64,000 nt of DNA, taken from NCBI RefSeq assembly GCF_004331685.1, contig NZ_SJSM01000001.1, positions 430,994-494,993 on the forward strand, read 5' to 3'. This document shows positions 8,774-17,770 of the stretch, in pieces. Position numbers and translations under genes: made by a program. The DNA comes from Pedobacter hiemivivus. GTDB taxonomy: Bacteria > Bacteroidota > Bacteroidia > Sphingobacteriales > Sphingobacteriaceae. The stretch's first letter is position 1; each line of letters begins with the position of its first letter. The notes beneath the pieces were generated by a model. The model saw only the letters and a list, made by a program, of their open reading frames with translations. It did not search any database and had not been told where the DNA came from.

Positions 8774-9718
8774 ATGAAACTTCCCCAAATTGCAATATTA
8801 GATGATTACCAAAACGTAGCCCTTTCCTATGGCGATTGGTCCAGCCTACAGAAAACGACCAACATAGTAGTCTTTAATGACCACATCACAGATCAAACTG
8901 CAATTATACACCGATTAATGCAATTTGATGTGATCTGTGTTATGCGCGAACGAACCCCCTTAACCAGAGAAATTCTTTCCCAGTTACCCAACCTTAAATT
9001 GATTATCTCTACCGGCCTTCGCAATGCTTCTATAGATGCAAAGGCCGCTGAAGAATTAGGTATTACCATTTCAACGACCGGCTATCACGCAAGTGGAGCT
9101 CCCGAGTTGACCTGGGCCTTGCTGCTTGCCTTATCAAGACATATTGTTCCTGAAACCACCTCCTTACGCGAAGGGCATTGGCAAAAGGAAATTGGCGTAG
9201 ACCTGAAAGGGAAAACTATTGGAATTGTTGGTTTAGGTAATATTGGAAGTGTAATAGCGCGGTATGCCAAAGCGTTTGAAATGGAGGTAGTTGCCTGGAG
9301 CGAAAACCTTACTTTAGAAAAAGCAAATGAGCATGGTGCAAAGTTAGTTAGTAAAGAAGGGTTGTTTAAGATGGCTGATTTTGTAAGCGTACACTTAATT
9401 TTAAGCTCAAGATCAAGAAACATCATTACCTCAAAAGAGCTTTCATTAATGAAACCAACAGCCTATCTTATCAATACCTCGAGGGGGCCATTAATCAATG
9501 AAACCGATCTTATTGCGACCTTAAAAAACAAAAGAATCGCTGGCGCCGCATTAGATGTCTATGAGATAGAACCGCTACCAACCAACCATCCCTTCCGATG
9601 GCTACCCAATTTATTAGCTACACCCCATATTGGCTATGTAACAAAAGATACGTATCAGATATTTTACGAGGATACAATTCTTAGAATTAAAGATTTTCTA
9701 TCTTTACGAAAAAGATAA
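8774..9718 (+). CDS. D-2-hydroxyacid dehydrogenase (PGDH-like)
   Basis: 314 residues, cytosolic. The Rossmann domain carries GLGNIG at 153-158 (KTIGIVGLGNIGSVIARYAKAFEMEV region). The catalytic triad of NAD-dependent 2-hydroxyacid dehydrogenases is visible: Arg237 in NTSRGPLI, Glu264 in DVYEIEPLP and His285 in TPHIGY. The split N- and C-terminal catalytic lobe is present (LKLIISTGLRNASID). Reduces or oxidises a 2-keto/2-hydroxy acid; the exact substrate is not evident and it lacks the ACT domain of many serine-pathway PGDHs. Stands alone. Confidence 0.88.
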   Translation: MKLPQIAILDDYQNVALSYGDWSSLQKTTNIVVFNDHITDQTAIIHRLMQFDVICVMRERTPLTREILSQLPNLKLIISTGLRNASIDAKAAEELGITISTTGYHASGAPELTWALLLALSRHIVPETTSLREGHWQKEIGVDLKGKTIGIVGLGNIGSVIARYAKAFEMEVVAWSENLTLEKANEHGAKLVSKEGLFKMADFVSVHLILSSRSRNIITSKELSLMKPTAYLINTSRGPLINETDLIATLKNKRIAGAALDVYEIEPLPTNHPFRWLPNLLATPHIGYVTKDTYQIFYEDTILRIKDFLSLRKR

Positions 9719-9865
9719 ATAATAAAAACATTAAACATAAACTTTTGTTATTGTTATCCATTGAATACAAACTCTGTATCCAGCTCGATCCTAACCAGAC
9801 ACCATTAGTATTTTCTTAAGACCCTCGCCTTCCATTGTTTTTTTTTATTAAATTAAAAAATAATT

Positions 9866-11674
9866 ATGATTCATCTATTTCAACCTATTGAAAATTTTGT
9901 CATCAAATTAGCGAAGCCCGAAACTGATCCTATAAATCAAGCTCGTGCTAAAATGCTTTCCTATATCCTGATACTATACCTCCCTTTCACAGCTATATTA
10001 ACCGTAGCCTATATTTTAGGGGGGCAGACCTTACATCTGATCAGGGTTAGTACAGTTTTCCTCGCCGCTTTAATGCTTTTAGGTCTGATTTATTATACCC
10101 GCGCCTGGAGACTAGCTTCTCATATATCACTTTGTTTGCTCACGTTCGCCGTTTGGAGTAATTTATCGGTGTATGTGCAAGATATTAATGTAGAAACCCT
10201 GCAATTTATCTGGTTTGCCTGTGCGCTTAGCTTTTATATGCATGGCTTAAAATGGGGATGGTTTTATTCGGCTATTAACATATTACCCGTAATCATATAC
10301 ACCGGTATTGACAGCAAAAACTATTTCTACTTAGGATCTGGCCCACAAGAAGTTAATCAAGCCACCTATCTATTCGTCACAGCCTATAATTTTTTATTAA
10401 TCGTCTATCTCCATTATTATTTTTTCAAAGCTTTTAATCGTAATTTCATTAATCTGACTCAAACAAAAAATGAGCTAAAGGAGCTGAACGAGAAGCTGAA
10501 TACAACGCTGTCTGATCTTAAAAAAGTATCTAATACTCGAATGGAGTTTTTGTCGACAATGTCGCACGAATTGCGTACCCCTTTAAATGGCGTAATTGGT
10601 ATATCCAATGCGTTACTACTACAAGATCCACGTAAGGATCAAGAGGAAAACCTTTCTGTTCTTAAGTTTTCGGCTGAAAACCTACTGTTGCTCGTTAATA
10701 ATATTCTTGATTTCAATAAATTTGATTCTGATAAGGTTGAGCTGGAACACATTGCTTTCGACCTCTCCACCCTACTAAAAAACAACTACTGCAGTCTTAA
10801 ACTAAAGGCTCAGGAAAAAATGCTGGATTTAAAACTCAGCATTGCTGATGAACTTGAAGATAAAATCGTAATCGGCGATCCTACCCGCTTAACCCAGGTA
10901 TTGGTTAACCTATTAAACAATGCAATTAAATTTACAGAAAGTGGATATGTGGGCTTGTATACCGAAACTATCGACCTCAGTGATACGCTAATCACTATTC
11001 GTTTTACAATTGAGGATACAGGCATCGGCGTAGAACTCCATAAACAGCAGCATATTTTTGAGCCATTTACCCAGGCTTCAACAAGTACAAGTCGCCACTA
11101 TGGTGGTACCGGTCTTGGCCTTCCTATTGTTAAAAAAGTCTTAAAAATGTTTAATAGTGATATTGAAATGGTAAGCAACGTGAATACTGGTGCAAAATTC
11201 TTTTTCGACATTACCTTTCCATATCTTGTTGCTGATTCAACGATCATTCATAAGCCGCTAGACGCGAAGTATGAATTGGCTCACCTTAAAATATTGGTTG
11301 CCGAGGATAACCCTGTAAATATTCTTGTCATAAAAAAAACACTTGAACAATGGAATATTGTCCCCACAATTGCTGAAAATGGATTATTTGCATTGCAAAA
11401 ATTAGAACAAGGAGATTTTGATGTGATCTTAATGGATCTTTATATGCCCGAAATGGACGGCTATGAGGTAACTGAAGCCATTCGTAGTCTAAACAATAAG
11501 AAAAAGGCTAACATCCATATTATTGCGCTTACAGCGAGTGTAAACAACAATGTAGCGGAAAGGGTAAAAAAATCAGGAATGAACGACTATCTTTCAAAAC
11601 CATTCGATCCGCATCATTTATTCCAAAAACTAAAAAAAGTAGGTATTGAAGCTCCAATAGTATATGGGACCTAA
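9866..11674 (+). CDS. Hybrid sensor histidine kinase/response regulator
   Basis: 602 residues. About six hydrophobic segments (33-185) form the membrane sensor, followed by a short coiled coil (198-222). HisKA: FLSTMSHELRTPLNGVIG with phospho-accepting His234. HATPase: N box NNAIKFTESG (351-360), G1 EDTGIGVE, and G2 GGTGLGLPIV. C-terminal receiver: acidic EDN (480-482), phospho-acceptor Asp524 in MDLYMPEMDG, and Lys578 in LSKPFD. No output domain, so the phosphoryl group is expected to pass to another protein or act by phosphotransfer. No partner regulator adjoins it. It lacks the periplasmic and AraC domains of the HTCS regulators of glycan loci. Signal unknown. Confidence 0.92.
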   Translation: MIHLFQPIENFVIKLAKPETDPINQARAKMLSYILILYLPFTAILTVAYILGGQTLHLIRVSTVFLAALMLLGLIYYTRAWRLASHISLCLLTFAVWSNLSVYVQDINVETLQFIWFACALSFYMHGLKWGWFYSAINILPVIIYTGIDSKNYFYLGSGPQEVNQATYLFVTAYNFLLIVYLHYYFFKAFNRNFINLTQTKNELKELNEKLNTTLSDLKKVSNTRMEFLSTMSHELRTPLNGVIGISNALLLQDPRKDQEENLSVLKFSAENLLLLVNNILDFNKFDSDKVELEHIAFDLSTLLKNNYCSLKLKAQEKMLDLKLSIADELEDKIVIGDPTRLTQVLVNLLNNAIKFTESGYVGLYTETIDLSDTLITIRFTIEDTGIGVELHKQQHIFEPFTQASTSTSRHYGGTGLGLPIVKKVLKMFNSDIEMVSNVNTGAKFFFDITFPYLVADSTIIHKPLDAKYELAHLKILVAEDNPVNILVIKKTLEQWNIVPTIAENGLFALQKLEQGDFDVILMDLYMPEMDGYEVTEAIRSLNNKKKANIHIIALTASVNNNVAERVKKSGMNDYLSKPFDPHHLFQKLKKVGIEAPIVYGT

Positions 11675-11760
11675 GAATTGTGCTTAAAACTTCTGTGGCA
11701 TCATTATTGGAATATATTTAACAGCCTACCAATAATTTACAATCTTAAAAGCATCTTAAA

Positions 11761-12147
11761 ATGGAAACTAACAAACCTTTTAACCCAACGCCTGTTACTT
11801 CAGACAATGGAAAAACAGCTGCTATACTGAGCTATTTCGGTATAATTTTATGGTTAATTGCCTACTTTGCACTGCATAAAGACAAAAAAACTGACTTTGG
11901 TAGTTATCATTTGAGACAAACTTTGCTGTTCGCAATCATATCAACAGTTATATACTTTGCACTCAGCTTTTTTCTGGGGATATTAATAGCCACTACAGGG
12001 ATGTTTGGAATTATTTACCTCGCATACATTGTATACGTCGGCCTATTTGTTATCTGGATCATTGGATTTATTGGTGTTTTAAATGGAGAGAAAAAACCAA
12101 TGCCTTTGATTGGTGAAAGAGCGCAAACCATGTTCCCTGAAATTTAA
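11761..12147 (+). CDS. DUF4870 small membrane protein
   Basis: 128 residues with three hydrophobic segments: about 20-40 (ILSYFGIILWLIAYFAL), 55-80 and 85-110. The block KTDFGSYHLRQTLLF between the first two and the ending GVLNGEKKPMPLIGE are typical of DUF4870/Tic20-like proteins, which are inner-membrane proteins of unknown function. Separated by 86 bp from the hybrid kinase; co-transcription is possible but not shown. Confidence 0.78.
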   Translation: METNKPFNPTPVTSDNGKTAAILSYFGIILWLIAYFALHKDKKTDFGSYHLRQTLLFAIISTVIYFALSFFLGILIATTGMFGIIYLAYIVYVGLFVIWIIGFIGVLNGEKKPMPLIGERAQTMFPEI

Positions 12148-12176
12148 AATCGGGAACATAGTCCGTGTAATTAATA

Positions 12177-12695
12177 CTACTCTACAATAAATTTCCCCCT
12201 CATTGTAGCAGCGTGTCCTGGAAAAGAACAAATAAAATCGTAGGTACCTTTTTCAGGGACTGTAAACTCAATTGTATCAGTTGCTCCACCTGGAAGTAAC
12301 TTGGTATGAGCAATAATTTTATCACTTTCAGATTTAGGAATATAATCGTTGTCCTTTGCTGTTAGCGCTTTTTTCACAAAATCGTCAATATCCGTACCTT
12401 TTTTTAACAGGATAAAATTATGACCCATTGTATTTTTATCCATTGTACCAATGTGTGCAAATGTTAATGTAATTGGTTTTCCAGCTAATGCCTTTAATTC
12501 CGTTTTATCAAACTTCATCTCATCATGGGCTGATAAAGTTAAAGTATTGCTAATAGCCTCCGCCGCTGGTGGGACCATCATATCCTCTGCGGGTGGAGTT
12601 ACTGGTTGTTTTTTGGTCTCATCATCACAACCGCATGAACTAAGTGTAAATGCAAAAGCCGCAACCAATGCTGTAATACTAAGGACTTTTTTCAT
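12177..12695 (-). CDS. Azurin-type copper lipoprotein
   Basis: 172 residues. Lipoprotein signal with lipobox LSSC (Cys21), a proline-rich tether (27-46), then a cupredoxin domain. All type-1 copper ligands are visible: His92 (TMGHNFIL), Cys156, His161 and Met165 in C-SFPGH-AATM. The GGATDTIEFTVPEKGTYDFIC segment is characteristic of azurins. Acts as a small electron carrier on the periplasmic side of a membrane, in contrast to soluble Pseudomonas azurin. No oxidase or reductase gene adjoins it. Confidence 0.93.
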   Translation of the reverse strand: MKKVLSITALVAAFAFTLSSCGCDDETKKQPVTPPAEDMMVPPAAEAISNTLTLSAHDEMKFDKTELKALAGKPITLTFAHIGTMDKNTMGHNFILLKKGTDIDDFVKKALTAKDNDYIPKSESDKIIAHTKLLPGGATDTIEFTVPEKGTYDFICSFPGHAATMRGKFIVE

Positions 12696-12759
12696 TTTAG
12701 TAATTTTTAAATGCAGCCCTATAACATTACTATCTCAGTATAGTTTACTATTTTTTTGA

Positions 12760-13341
12760 TTAGCCATGAATGGCTTCTTTGTTACCGAAGCTCTGAATCA
12801 GCTCGCCTTCAAATTCAAGCCACTCTTTCCATCTTTTATCTACATCAATATCGATGGTATATTTACGGGCAAAATTTAGAAACACCGTGTAATGTCCTGC
12901 TTCCGACACCATCAAATCATGGTAGAATTTTGCCAATTCCTGGTCTTTAATGTTTTGCGACAATACACGGAAACGCTCGCAGCTTCTTGCTTCAATCATT
13001 GCGGCAAATAAAAGACGGTCGATAAAAGCGTTGTTCCTACTGCCATCTCTACGACTAAATTTAACCAGTTGACCTACATAATCATCTTTACGTTCACGAC
13101 CAAGGGTGTAACCACGTTGATTGATAATATCGACCACCATTTGAAAGTGTTGCATTTCTTCAATTGCAATAGCAGTAAGGGCTTCCACCAGATCCATATG
13201 CTCCGAATTATTGGCAATCAGGGTGATGGCATTTGTTGCTGCTTTTTGTTCGCACCAGGCATGATCAGTTAAGATCTCCTCTAAATTTGATTCAGCAATG
13301 TTTGCCCAACGTGGGTCTGTCAATAATTTTAATCCAAGCAT
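12760..13341 (-). CDS. miaE: tRNA-(ms2io6A)-hydroxylase
   Basis: 193 residues, the usual MiaE length. A ferritin-like four-helix di-iron protein: likely iron ligands are Glu31 (CEQKAA), Glu62 and His65 (IEEMQHF), Glu117 (IEARSCERF), and Glu147 with His150 (SEAGHYTVF). Hydroxylates the isopentenyl group of 2-methylthio-N6-isopentenyladenosine at tRNA position 37, using O2 in the cytosol. The DHAWCEQKAA block is specific enough to separate it from other ferritin-like proteins. 64 bp upstream of the azurin gene on the same strand; divergent from the small lipoprotein gene. Confidence 0.93.
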   Translation of the reverse strand: MLGLKLLTDPRWANIAESNLEEILTDHAWCEQKAATNAITLIANNSEHMDLVEALTAIAIEEMQHFQMVVDIINQRGYTLGRERKDDYVGQLVKFSRRDGSRNNAFIDRLLFAAMIEARSCERFRVLSQNIKDQELAKFYHDLMVSEAGHYTVFLNFARKYTIDIDVDKRWKEWLEFEGELIQSFGNKEAIHG

Positions 13342-13422
13342 AATGATAATATCTTCTTGAGGCCAAAATTAGGAAAGATTTCACCTACCTATAGCTATAT
13401 TTGAAAATAATCAAATAGGTAC

Positions 13423-13851
13423 ATGAAGAAACCGTTATTACCGTTTTTAGGGATAATTTTTATCCTATCCAGTTGCTACAATAGTGAGATAGATCGTGAT
13501 GAAACTACAACAATGTACCAAGCTATTAATAAAGGGGATACCGCAATACTTAAAATAAAACTGACCGATAAGGAGTTCTACGGCCAATATGAAGTCAATT
13601 ACCATGGCGCATACAAAGATTCTGGCGGTGTTACGGGAATTATAAAAGGAGATACTTTAAAGGGGACCTACCGATTCCAACATTACGGAATAGAAAAGTG
13701 GCATACCGCTCCAATTGCGTTATTAAAAAAAGATGATCAGTTAATTATGGGAGAAGGATCTCTGGAAATTTACATGAACATCCCCTATTTCAAAAAGCAC
13801 ATTCCAATCAATTATAAAAACCCAAAGTTTGTATTTGAAAAGATGCGTTAG
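13423..13851 (+). CDS. Hypothetical lipoprotein
   Basis: 142 residues. Clear lipoprotein signal (lipobox LSSC, Cys18), then a predicted all-beta domain rich in GDT/KGDTLKGTY-type turns: KLTDKEFYGQYEVNYHGAY and TGIIKGDTLKGTYRF. That pattern is common in Bacteroidota lipocalin-like secreted proteins of unknown function. I recognise no catalytic motif. The start ATG at 13423 is the only sensible one before the signal. Confidence 0.72.
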   Translation: MKKPLLPFLGIIFILSSCYNSEIDRDETTTMYQAINKGDTAILKIKLTDKEFYGQYEVNYHGAYKDSGGVTGIIKGDTLKGTYRFQHYGIEKWHTAPIALLKKDDQLIMGEGSLEIYMNIPYFKKHIPINYKNPKFVFEKMR

Positions 13852-13908
13852 AGTTACCCATTTTTCCTAATAGGTTAACTTTTACGGGTTTCAATTGTTA
13901 CTTATTTA

Positions 13909-14547
13909 ATGAATGGAATTAAGGAAAAATTTACCAGAAAGCAAGAGCTCCTCCATGGACTAATCCATGGTATTGGGGTACTATTTGGTGTTAGCGGTTT
14001 GCCCGTACTCATCGGAATAGCCACAGCCCATAACAATGTACCTGCCATAGTCGGAGCTGGTATTTACGGCTTTTGTTTCCTCATGCTATTCACTTGTTCA
14101 ATGGTATACCACCTGGCTCTAGAATTTGGGGTAAAAAGACTCTTTGAAATCCTTGATCACATCAGTATTTACTTCCTTATTGCTGGAACTTATACGCCTT
14201 TTTTACTGATCTATATGAACAATAGTTTCGGGATCATGTTGCTTTGCATATTATGGGGACTTACGGTTGTGGGTATATTTTTTAAAATATGGTACACCGG
14301 TAGATACAATATCATTTCCACGATCATTTACCTGCTAATGGGATGGATGATGTTAATTGGCGGAAATAAGTTTTTTGCAGCACTTCCAGATTCAGTGATT
14401 ATCATGTTGTTTATTGGCGCTGGCTTTTATTCCATAGGAACAGCTTTTTATCTATTTGGTAAACGGCCCTATTCTCATGCATTATGGCATGCAATGGTAT
14501 TGGCAGCAGCTATCTTTCATTATGTAGCAGTGTTGCTTTCCATGTAG
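13909..14547 (+). CDS. trhA: Hemolysin III / PAQR family membrane protein
   Basis: 212 residues, seven transmembrane segments. Family hallmarks: QELLHGLIHGIGVLFG near the N-terminus, SMVYHLALEFGVKRLFEILDH with the conserved His and Asp, ISIYFLIAGTYTPFLL, and the C-terminal SHALWHAMVLAAAIFHYVAV with the metal-site His residues. Bacterial members (TrhA) are linked to membrane energetics and fluidity rather than true haemolysis. A downstream gene starts about 100 bp later on the same strand. Confidence 0.9.
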   Translation: MNGIKEKFTRKQELLHGLIHGIGVLFGVSGLPVLIGIATAHNNVPAIVGAGIYGFCFLMLFTCSMVYHLALEFGVKRLFEILDHISIYFLIAGTYTPFLLIYMNNSFGIMLLCILWGLTVVGIFFKIWYTGRYNIISTIIYLLMGWMMLIGGNKFFAALPDSVIIMLFIGAGFYSIGTAFYLFGKRPYSHALWHAMVLAAAIFHYVAVLLSM

Positions 14548-14647
14548 CATTTACCGTAATTTTATTCCCTTTAATAATAAACCTTCATGCTCATCTCTTT
14601 GGGTTACCAAACCCATTTTTTTGTATAAACTGGAAAGCTAATCAAGT

Positions 14648-16006
14648 ATGCGTATCTCCAATCGATTGAAACCCTTAACCTCCTTACCTTTCCTCATTTG
14701 CTTAGCCTTATTGATACTTAACGATTTCTATCTAAAAGAAGTTTTTCATAATACTTTCACAGGAAAACTATCAGATTTCTGCGGGTTATTTATATTCCCG
14801 ATTTTCTGGTCAGTCTTGTTCCCTAAACACAGACTGCCAATATTTGTCCTTACCGGATTGCTGTTTATATATTGGAAAAGCAGCTATTCTTCAATATTTA
14901 TTGATTTTTTCAGTACCTATTTCTTCCCCATTCAACGAGTAGTAGACCCAACTGACCTTTTGGCTTTGATTGTTCTACCGCTAGCTTGGTATGCTTTAAA
15001 TGGCCTGACTTTCAACATTAACTTAAATCCTCAATTTATCGCCGTGTTGGCATTTTTCGCCTTTTGCGCGAGTAGCATGCCTAGATATATTCAAAGTTTT
15101 GAGCAGCCACAGTATGTACTTTTTAAGTCTAACGTATTGCCCGATTCCAATTATGATGAAGAAGACTTTAGGATTCACACTTTCGATTCGTTACTCGTAG
15201 TTGAGGTGAAACAACTAGAGACTACCAGACGACCTGTTAAAAGCGACGACTACAATAAAAACCTTTTCCTTACCAGTCTGGATGAGTCTCTACACAATCA
15301 AATGCCAAAAATTGAAAGTCTAATGCCTCCGGGAAAGATGACCTACCTTACACTTAAAGCCCCGAATTATGAAGACTCACTCCGATTCAAAGGCGGCCGT
15401 TTGGATGGAAAATTCATCAGGAAAAATGGCGATACTACGCTAATAGAAGGTTTTTATAAAAATGGGATCGAAGACTCCATATGGACCTATCGGGAGCATG
15501 CAAATACTGTTGTTACTAAAAAGACCTTCATTAAAGGAGAAACCACTCAAATTCAAAAATTCGAAGGGGATCGGATGATTTTTTCTGACAGGATTAATAC
15601 CCGAGCAGATACGATTATCATGAAGTATATCCAACTCGCCATATTGACAATTCTGGTCATTTTGATGATTATGCTCATCGTAAAAAACTACCGCAAAACT
15701 TACCCAGAAGCAGTACCGATGAAATGGGGTTGGAAATATTTTTTATGCTTTCTCCTCCCTATTTCAGTTTGGCTGGCACAGATGGGCATTACCGTATTCA
15801 TAACTGATCATTACTCCACGCCTTTCGATTTTATATTTAACTTCATTATAATTTATCTCATTACGCTCCCACTTTTTATCGTAACCGCATCCTGGATTAA
15901 ATGGAGAAAGGAAATCGACATCCTCTGGTATTGCCTGTTATTTGCCTTGATTTACACCATATTTCTGGAATCCCAAATGCTAGTAGCACTGTCTTCTACA
16001 GTTTAA
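14648..16006 (+). CDS. Polytopic membrane protein with MORN-like central segment
   Basis: 452 residues, function not recognised. About five hydrophobic segments lie in residues 10-145, then a soluble region (about 150-320), then four transmembrane segments at about 325-450. Inside the soluble part a MORN/YwqK-like run is visible: GGRLDGKFIRKNGD, IEGFYKNGIEDSIWTY, TKKTFIKGETTQIQKF, in which each strand carries a G-x-[YF] turn. Such repeats usually form an extended beta-sheet. The start follows a weak purine-rich leader; no alternative start precedes the first membrane segment. Confidence 0.62.
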   Translation: MRISNRLKPLTSLPFLICLALLILNDFYLKEVFHNTFTGKLSDFCGLFIFPIFWSVLFPKHRLPIFVLTGLLFIYWKSSYSSIFIDFFSTYFFPIQRVVDPTDLLALIVLPLAWYALNGLTFNINLNPQFIAVLAFFAFCASSMPRYIQSFEQPQYVLFKSNVLPDSNYDEEDFRIHTFDSLLVVEVKQLETTRRPVKSDDYNKNLFLTSLDESLHNQMPKIESLMPPGKMTYLTLKAPNYEDSLRFKGGRLDGKFIRKNGDTTLIEGFYKNGIEDSIWTYREHANTVVTKKTFIKGETTQIQKFEGDRMIFSDRINTRADTIIMKYIQLAILTILVILMIMLIVKNYRKTYPEAVPMKWGWKYFLCFLLPISVWLAQMGITVFITDHYSTPFDFIFNFIIIYLITLPLFIVTASWIKWRKEIDILWYCLLFALIYTIFLESQMLVALSSTV

Positions 16007-16127
16007 TCCAATGATGCATCCCCTATAGAAGTCCTTTTTATCGGGTCTGAAACACCGAACACAAGCTCAAGATCCTATAGATAACCTATCATAGGTTTAT
16101 TAAATCTATTTGTAGATTTGAGGCAAT

Positions 16128-16475
16128 ATGAAAAACACAGAATTAAGAATTTCCAATTATTGCATGAATAAGGAGGAGTTGTTTCAGGTGCTTTGTGGGC
16201 CAGATATTGACTTTGCTGAAGACTTTACTCCAATTTCCATAACTAAAGACTGGCTAGTTAACAAGTTTAGATTTAATGACAATGGTGGTGGTTACTATCA
16301 ACATCCTGAATACAATTTCTTCTTGTATCATATTGAAGAAGATGAATATTTTGAGTGCTACAAGCAAGTACCAGCGAATGATGACTCAGGAGATTATAAA
16401 ACACTACAGCATGTTCATAAATTGCAAAACCTATTTTTTGAACTGTTTGATGAAGAACTAGAGGTTAGAGAATAG
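16128..16475 (+). CDS. Hypothetical acidic protein
   Basis: 115 residues, no signal peptide, strongly acidic (EEDEYFECY, ELFDEELEVRE) and aromatic. Not recognised. A strong terminator overlaps its stop codon, which supports it being a transcribed gene. The length and acid-rich ending are like small anti-toxin or immunity-type proteins, but nothing else supports that. Confidence 0.55.
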   Translation: MKNTELRISNYCMNKEELFQVLCGPDIDFAEDFTPISITKDWLVNKFRFNDNGGGYYQHPEYNFFLYHIEEDEYFECYKQVPANDDSGDYKTLQHVHKLQNLFFELFDEELEVRE

Positions 16476-16499
16476 AAATCTGAATAGATTTCTATTCTC
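16468..16499. terminator. Intrinsic terminator, 14-bp stem
   Basis: GAGAATAGAAATCT (16468-16481) pairs perfectly with AGATTTCTATTCTC (16486-16499) around the loop GAAT, followed by CTTTTCTT on the plus strand. The stem overlaps the stop codon of the gene ending at 16475 and also faces the converging antiporter gene, so it may work both ways. Confidence 0.82.
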
Positions 16500-16505
16500 C
16501 TTTTC

Positions 16506-17654
16506 TTATGGCGCTATAATAGTAAAAAGATAAACCATAAATACCACTAACAACACAACTCCTTGCAACACATTAGTACGCCCAGTTGCCAACGAAAGCA
16601 TGATGGTAAACTGCGCCAATAGCAGCAATACCGTAGCCTTCATATCAATTCCCAACGTGATAGTCATTCCAGTTACGATAGATACAATTGCGACAGCTGG
16701 AATGGTTAAACCGATACTTGCCAGTGCAGATCCTAATGCCAGATTCAAGCTTGTTTGTAAACGGTTCTTTCTAGCTGCACGATAGGCTGCAAGACCTTCC
16801 GGCAATAATACTACTGCTGCGATGATCACCCCAACTAATGACTTTGGCGCGCCAAAGTTCACTACCGCATTTTCTATATCAGGCGCCAGTGCTTTTGCTA
16901 ACAACACTACAACGCCCAGGCATAAAACCAATAAAAATGTACTTAACAATGCAACCTTAGTCGTTGGCGGTTCAGCGTGTACTTCTTCATTACCATCAGC
17001 ATCTGGTGGTAAAAAGAAATCGCGGTGTCTCATGGTTTGAACCATTACAAAAGCACCATACAATACCAAACATACCACAGCTACAAAGATAAGTTGAACC
17101 TGAGAGTATTCAGGACCTTCCTTACTGGTGGTATAATTAGGAAGAATCAGTGTCAACACCAATATGGCTGTAAGCGTAACCAAAGCCGCACTTACCCCAG
17201 GCAAGCTAAACACCTGTTCCTTAAACTTTGCACCCCCTACCAGTAAGCACAAACCAATAATTCCAGTTAAAATAATCATCACCGCAGCCAGAACTGTATC
17301 CCGGGCAAGTGCAGCCGTATCCGGACCACCAGTGAGCATCAGAGAGACAATTAATGCGACCTCAATTACCGTAATGGCAAGGGCCAATAGCAGGGTACCA
17401 AATGGCTCGCCCACACGATGTGCGACAACTTCAGCATGGTGCACCGCAGCAAGTACTCCTGCAATCAGGACAGCTGCAAGAAAAAATATATAGAAAGTTC
17501 CCAGGTCCAAGGAGTTGCCAAAATACGCTAACCAGGCTACTATTGGGGATATAATCGTCCATAAAGGCAATGGTAATTTTTTCTTCATCAATTTGGGATT
17601 AAGTAAAATATTGAACGCCAAAACTAAAACTACAATTATTGTGCTGAAAACCAT
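16506..17654 (-). CDS. CaCA-family cation/proton antiporter (ChaA/y4hA-like)
   Basis: 382 residues, about eleven transmembrane helices. Two inverted cation-exchanger repeats are present: GEPFGTLLLALAITVIEV at 82-99 with Glu83 and Glu98, and LLPEGLAAYRAARKN followed by LNLALGSALASIGLTIP in the second half, where the acidic residue and Ser/Gly kinks line the ion path. A soluble loop (MRHRDFFLPPDADGNEE) separates the halves. This arrangement matches ChaA and the y4hA ionic transporter group, which exchange Ca2+, Na+ or K+ for H+. Ion specificity cannot be read from sequence. Monocistronic. Confidence 0.88.
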   Translation of the reverse strand: MVFSTIIVVLVLAFNILLNPKLMKKKLPLPLWTIISPIVAWLAYFGNSLDLGTFYIFFLAAVLIAGVLAAVHHAEVVAHRVGEPFGTLLLALAITVIEVALIVSLMLTGGPDTAALARDTVLAAVMIILTGIIGLCLLVGGAKFKEQVFSLPGVSAALVTLTAILVLTLILPNYTTSKEGPEYSQVQLIFVAVVCLVLYGAFVMVQTMRHRDFFLPPDADGNEEVHAEPPTTKVALLSTFLLVLCLGVVVLLAKALAPDIENAVVNFGAPKSLVGVIIAAVVLLPEGLAAYRAARKNRLQTSLNLALGSALASIGLTIPAVAIVSIVTGMTITLGIDMKATVLLLLAQFTIMLSLATGRTNVLQGVVLLVVFMVYLFTIIAP

Positions 17655-17770
17655 AAATAGGAATGTAACGTTTTAAAACACTATCATTTTTATAATACCT
17701 ACCTACTATTTATACTATTATGATGATGCTGATTTTTTAGGGAATTTTGCCCCGTCAAAAAAACAACAAG

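Noticed and set aside
9866..11674. HTCS-type glycan sensor
   Set aside because: Lacks the periplasmic beta-propeller and C-terminal AraC output domain; it is a plain hybrid kinase.
17747..17770. TTG start extending the aldo/keto reductase by 8 residues
   Set aside because: The added residues (MPRQKNNK) have no family support and ATG 17771 gives the standard N-terminus.
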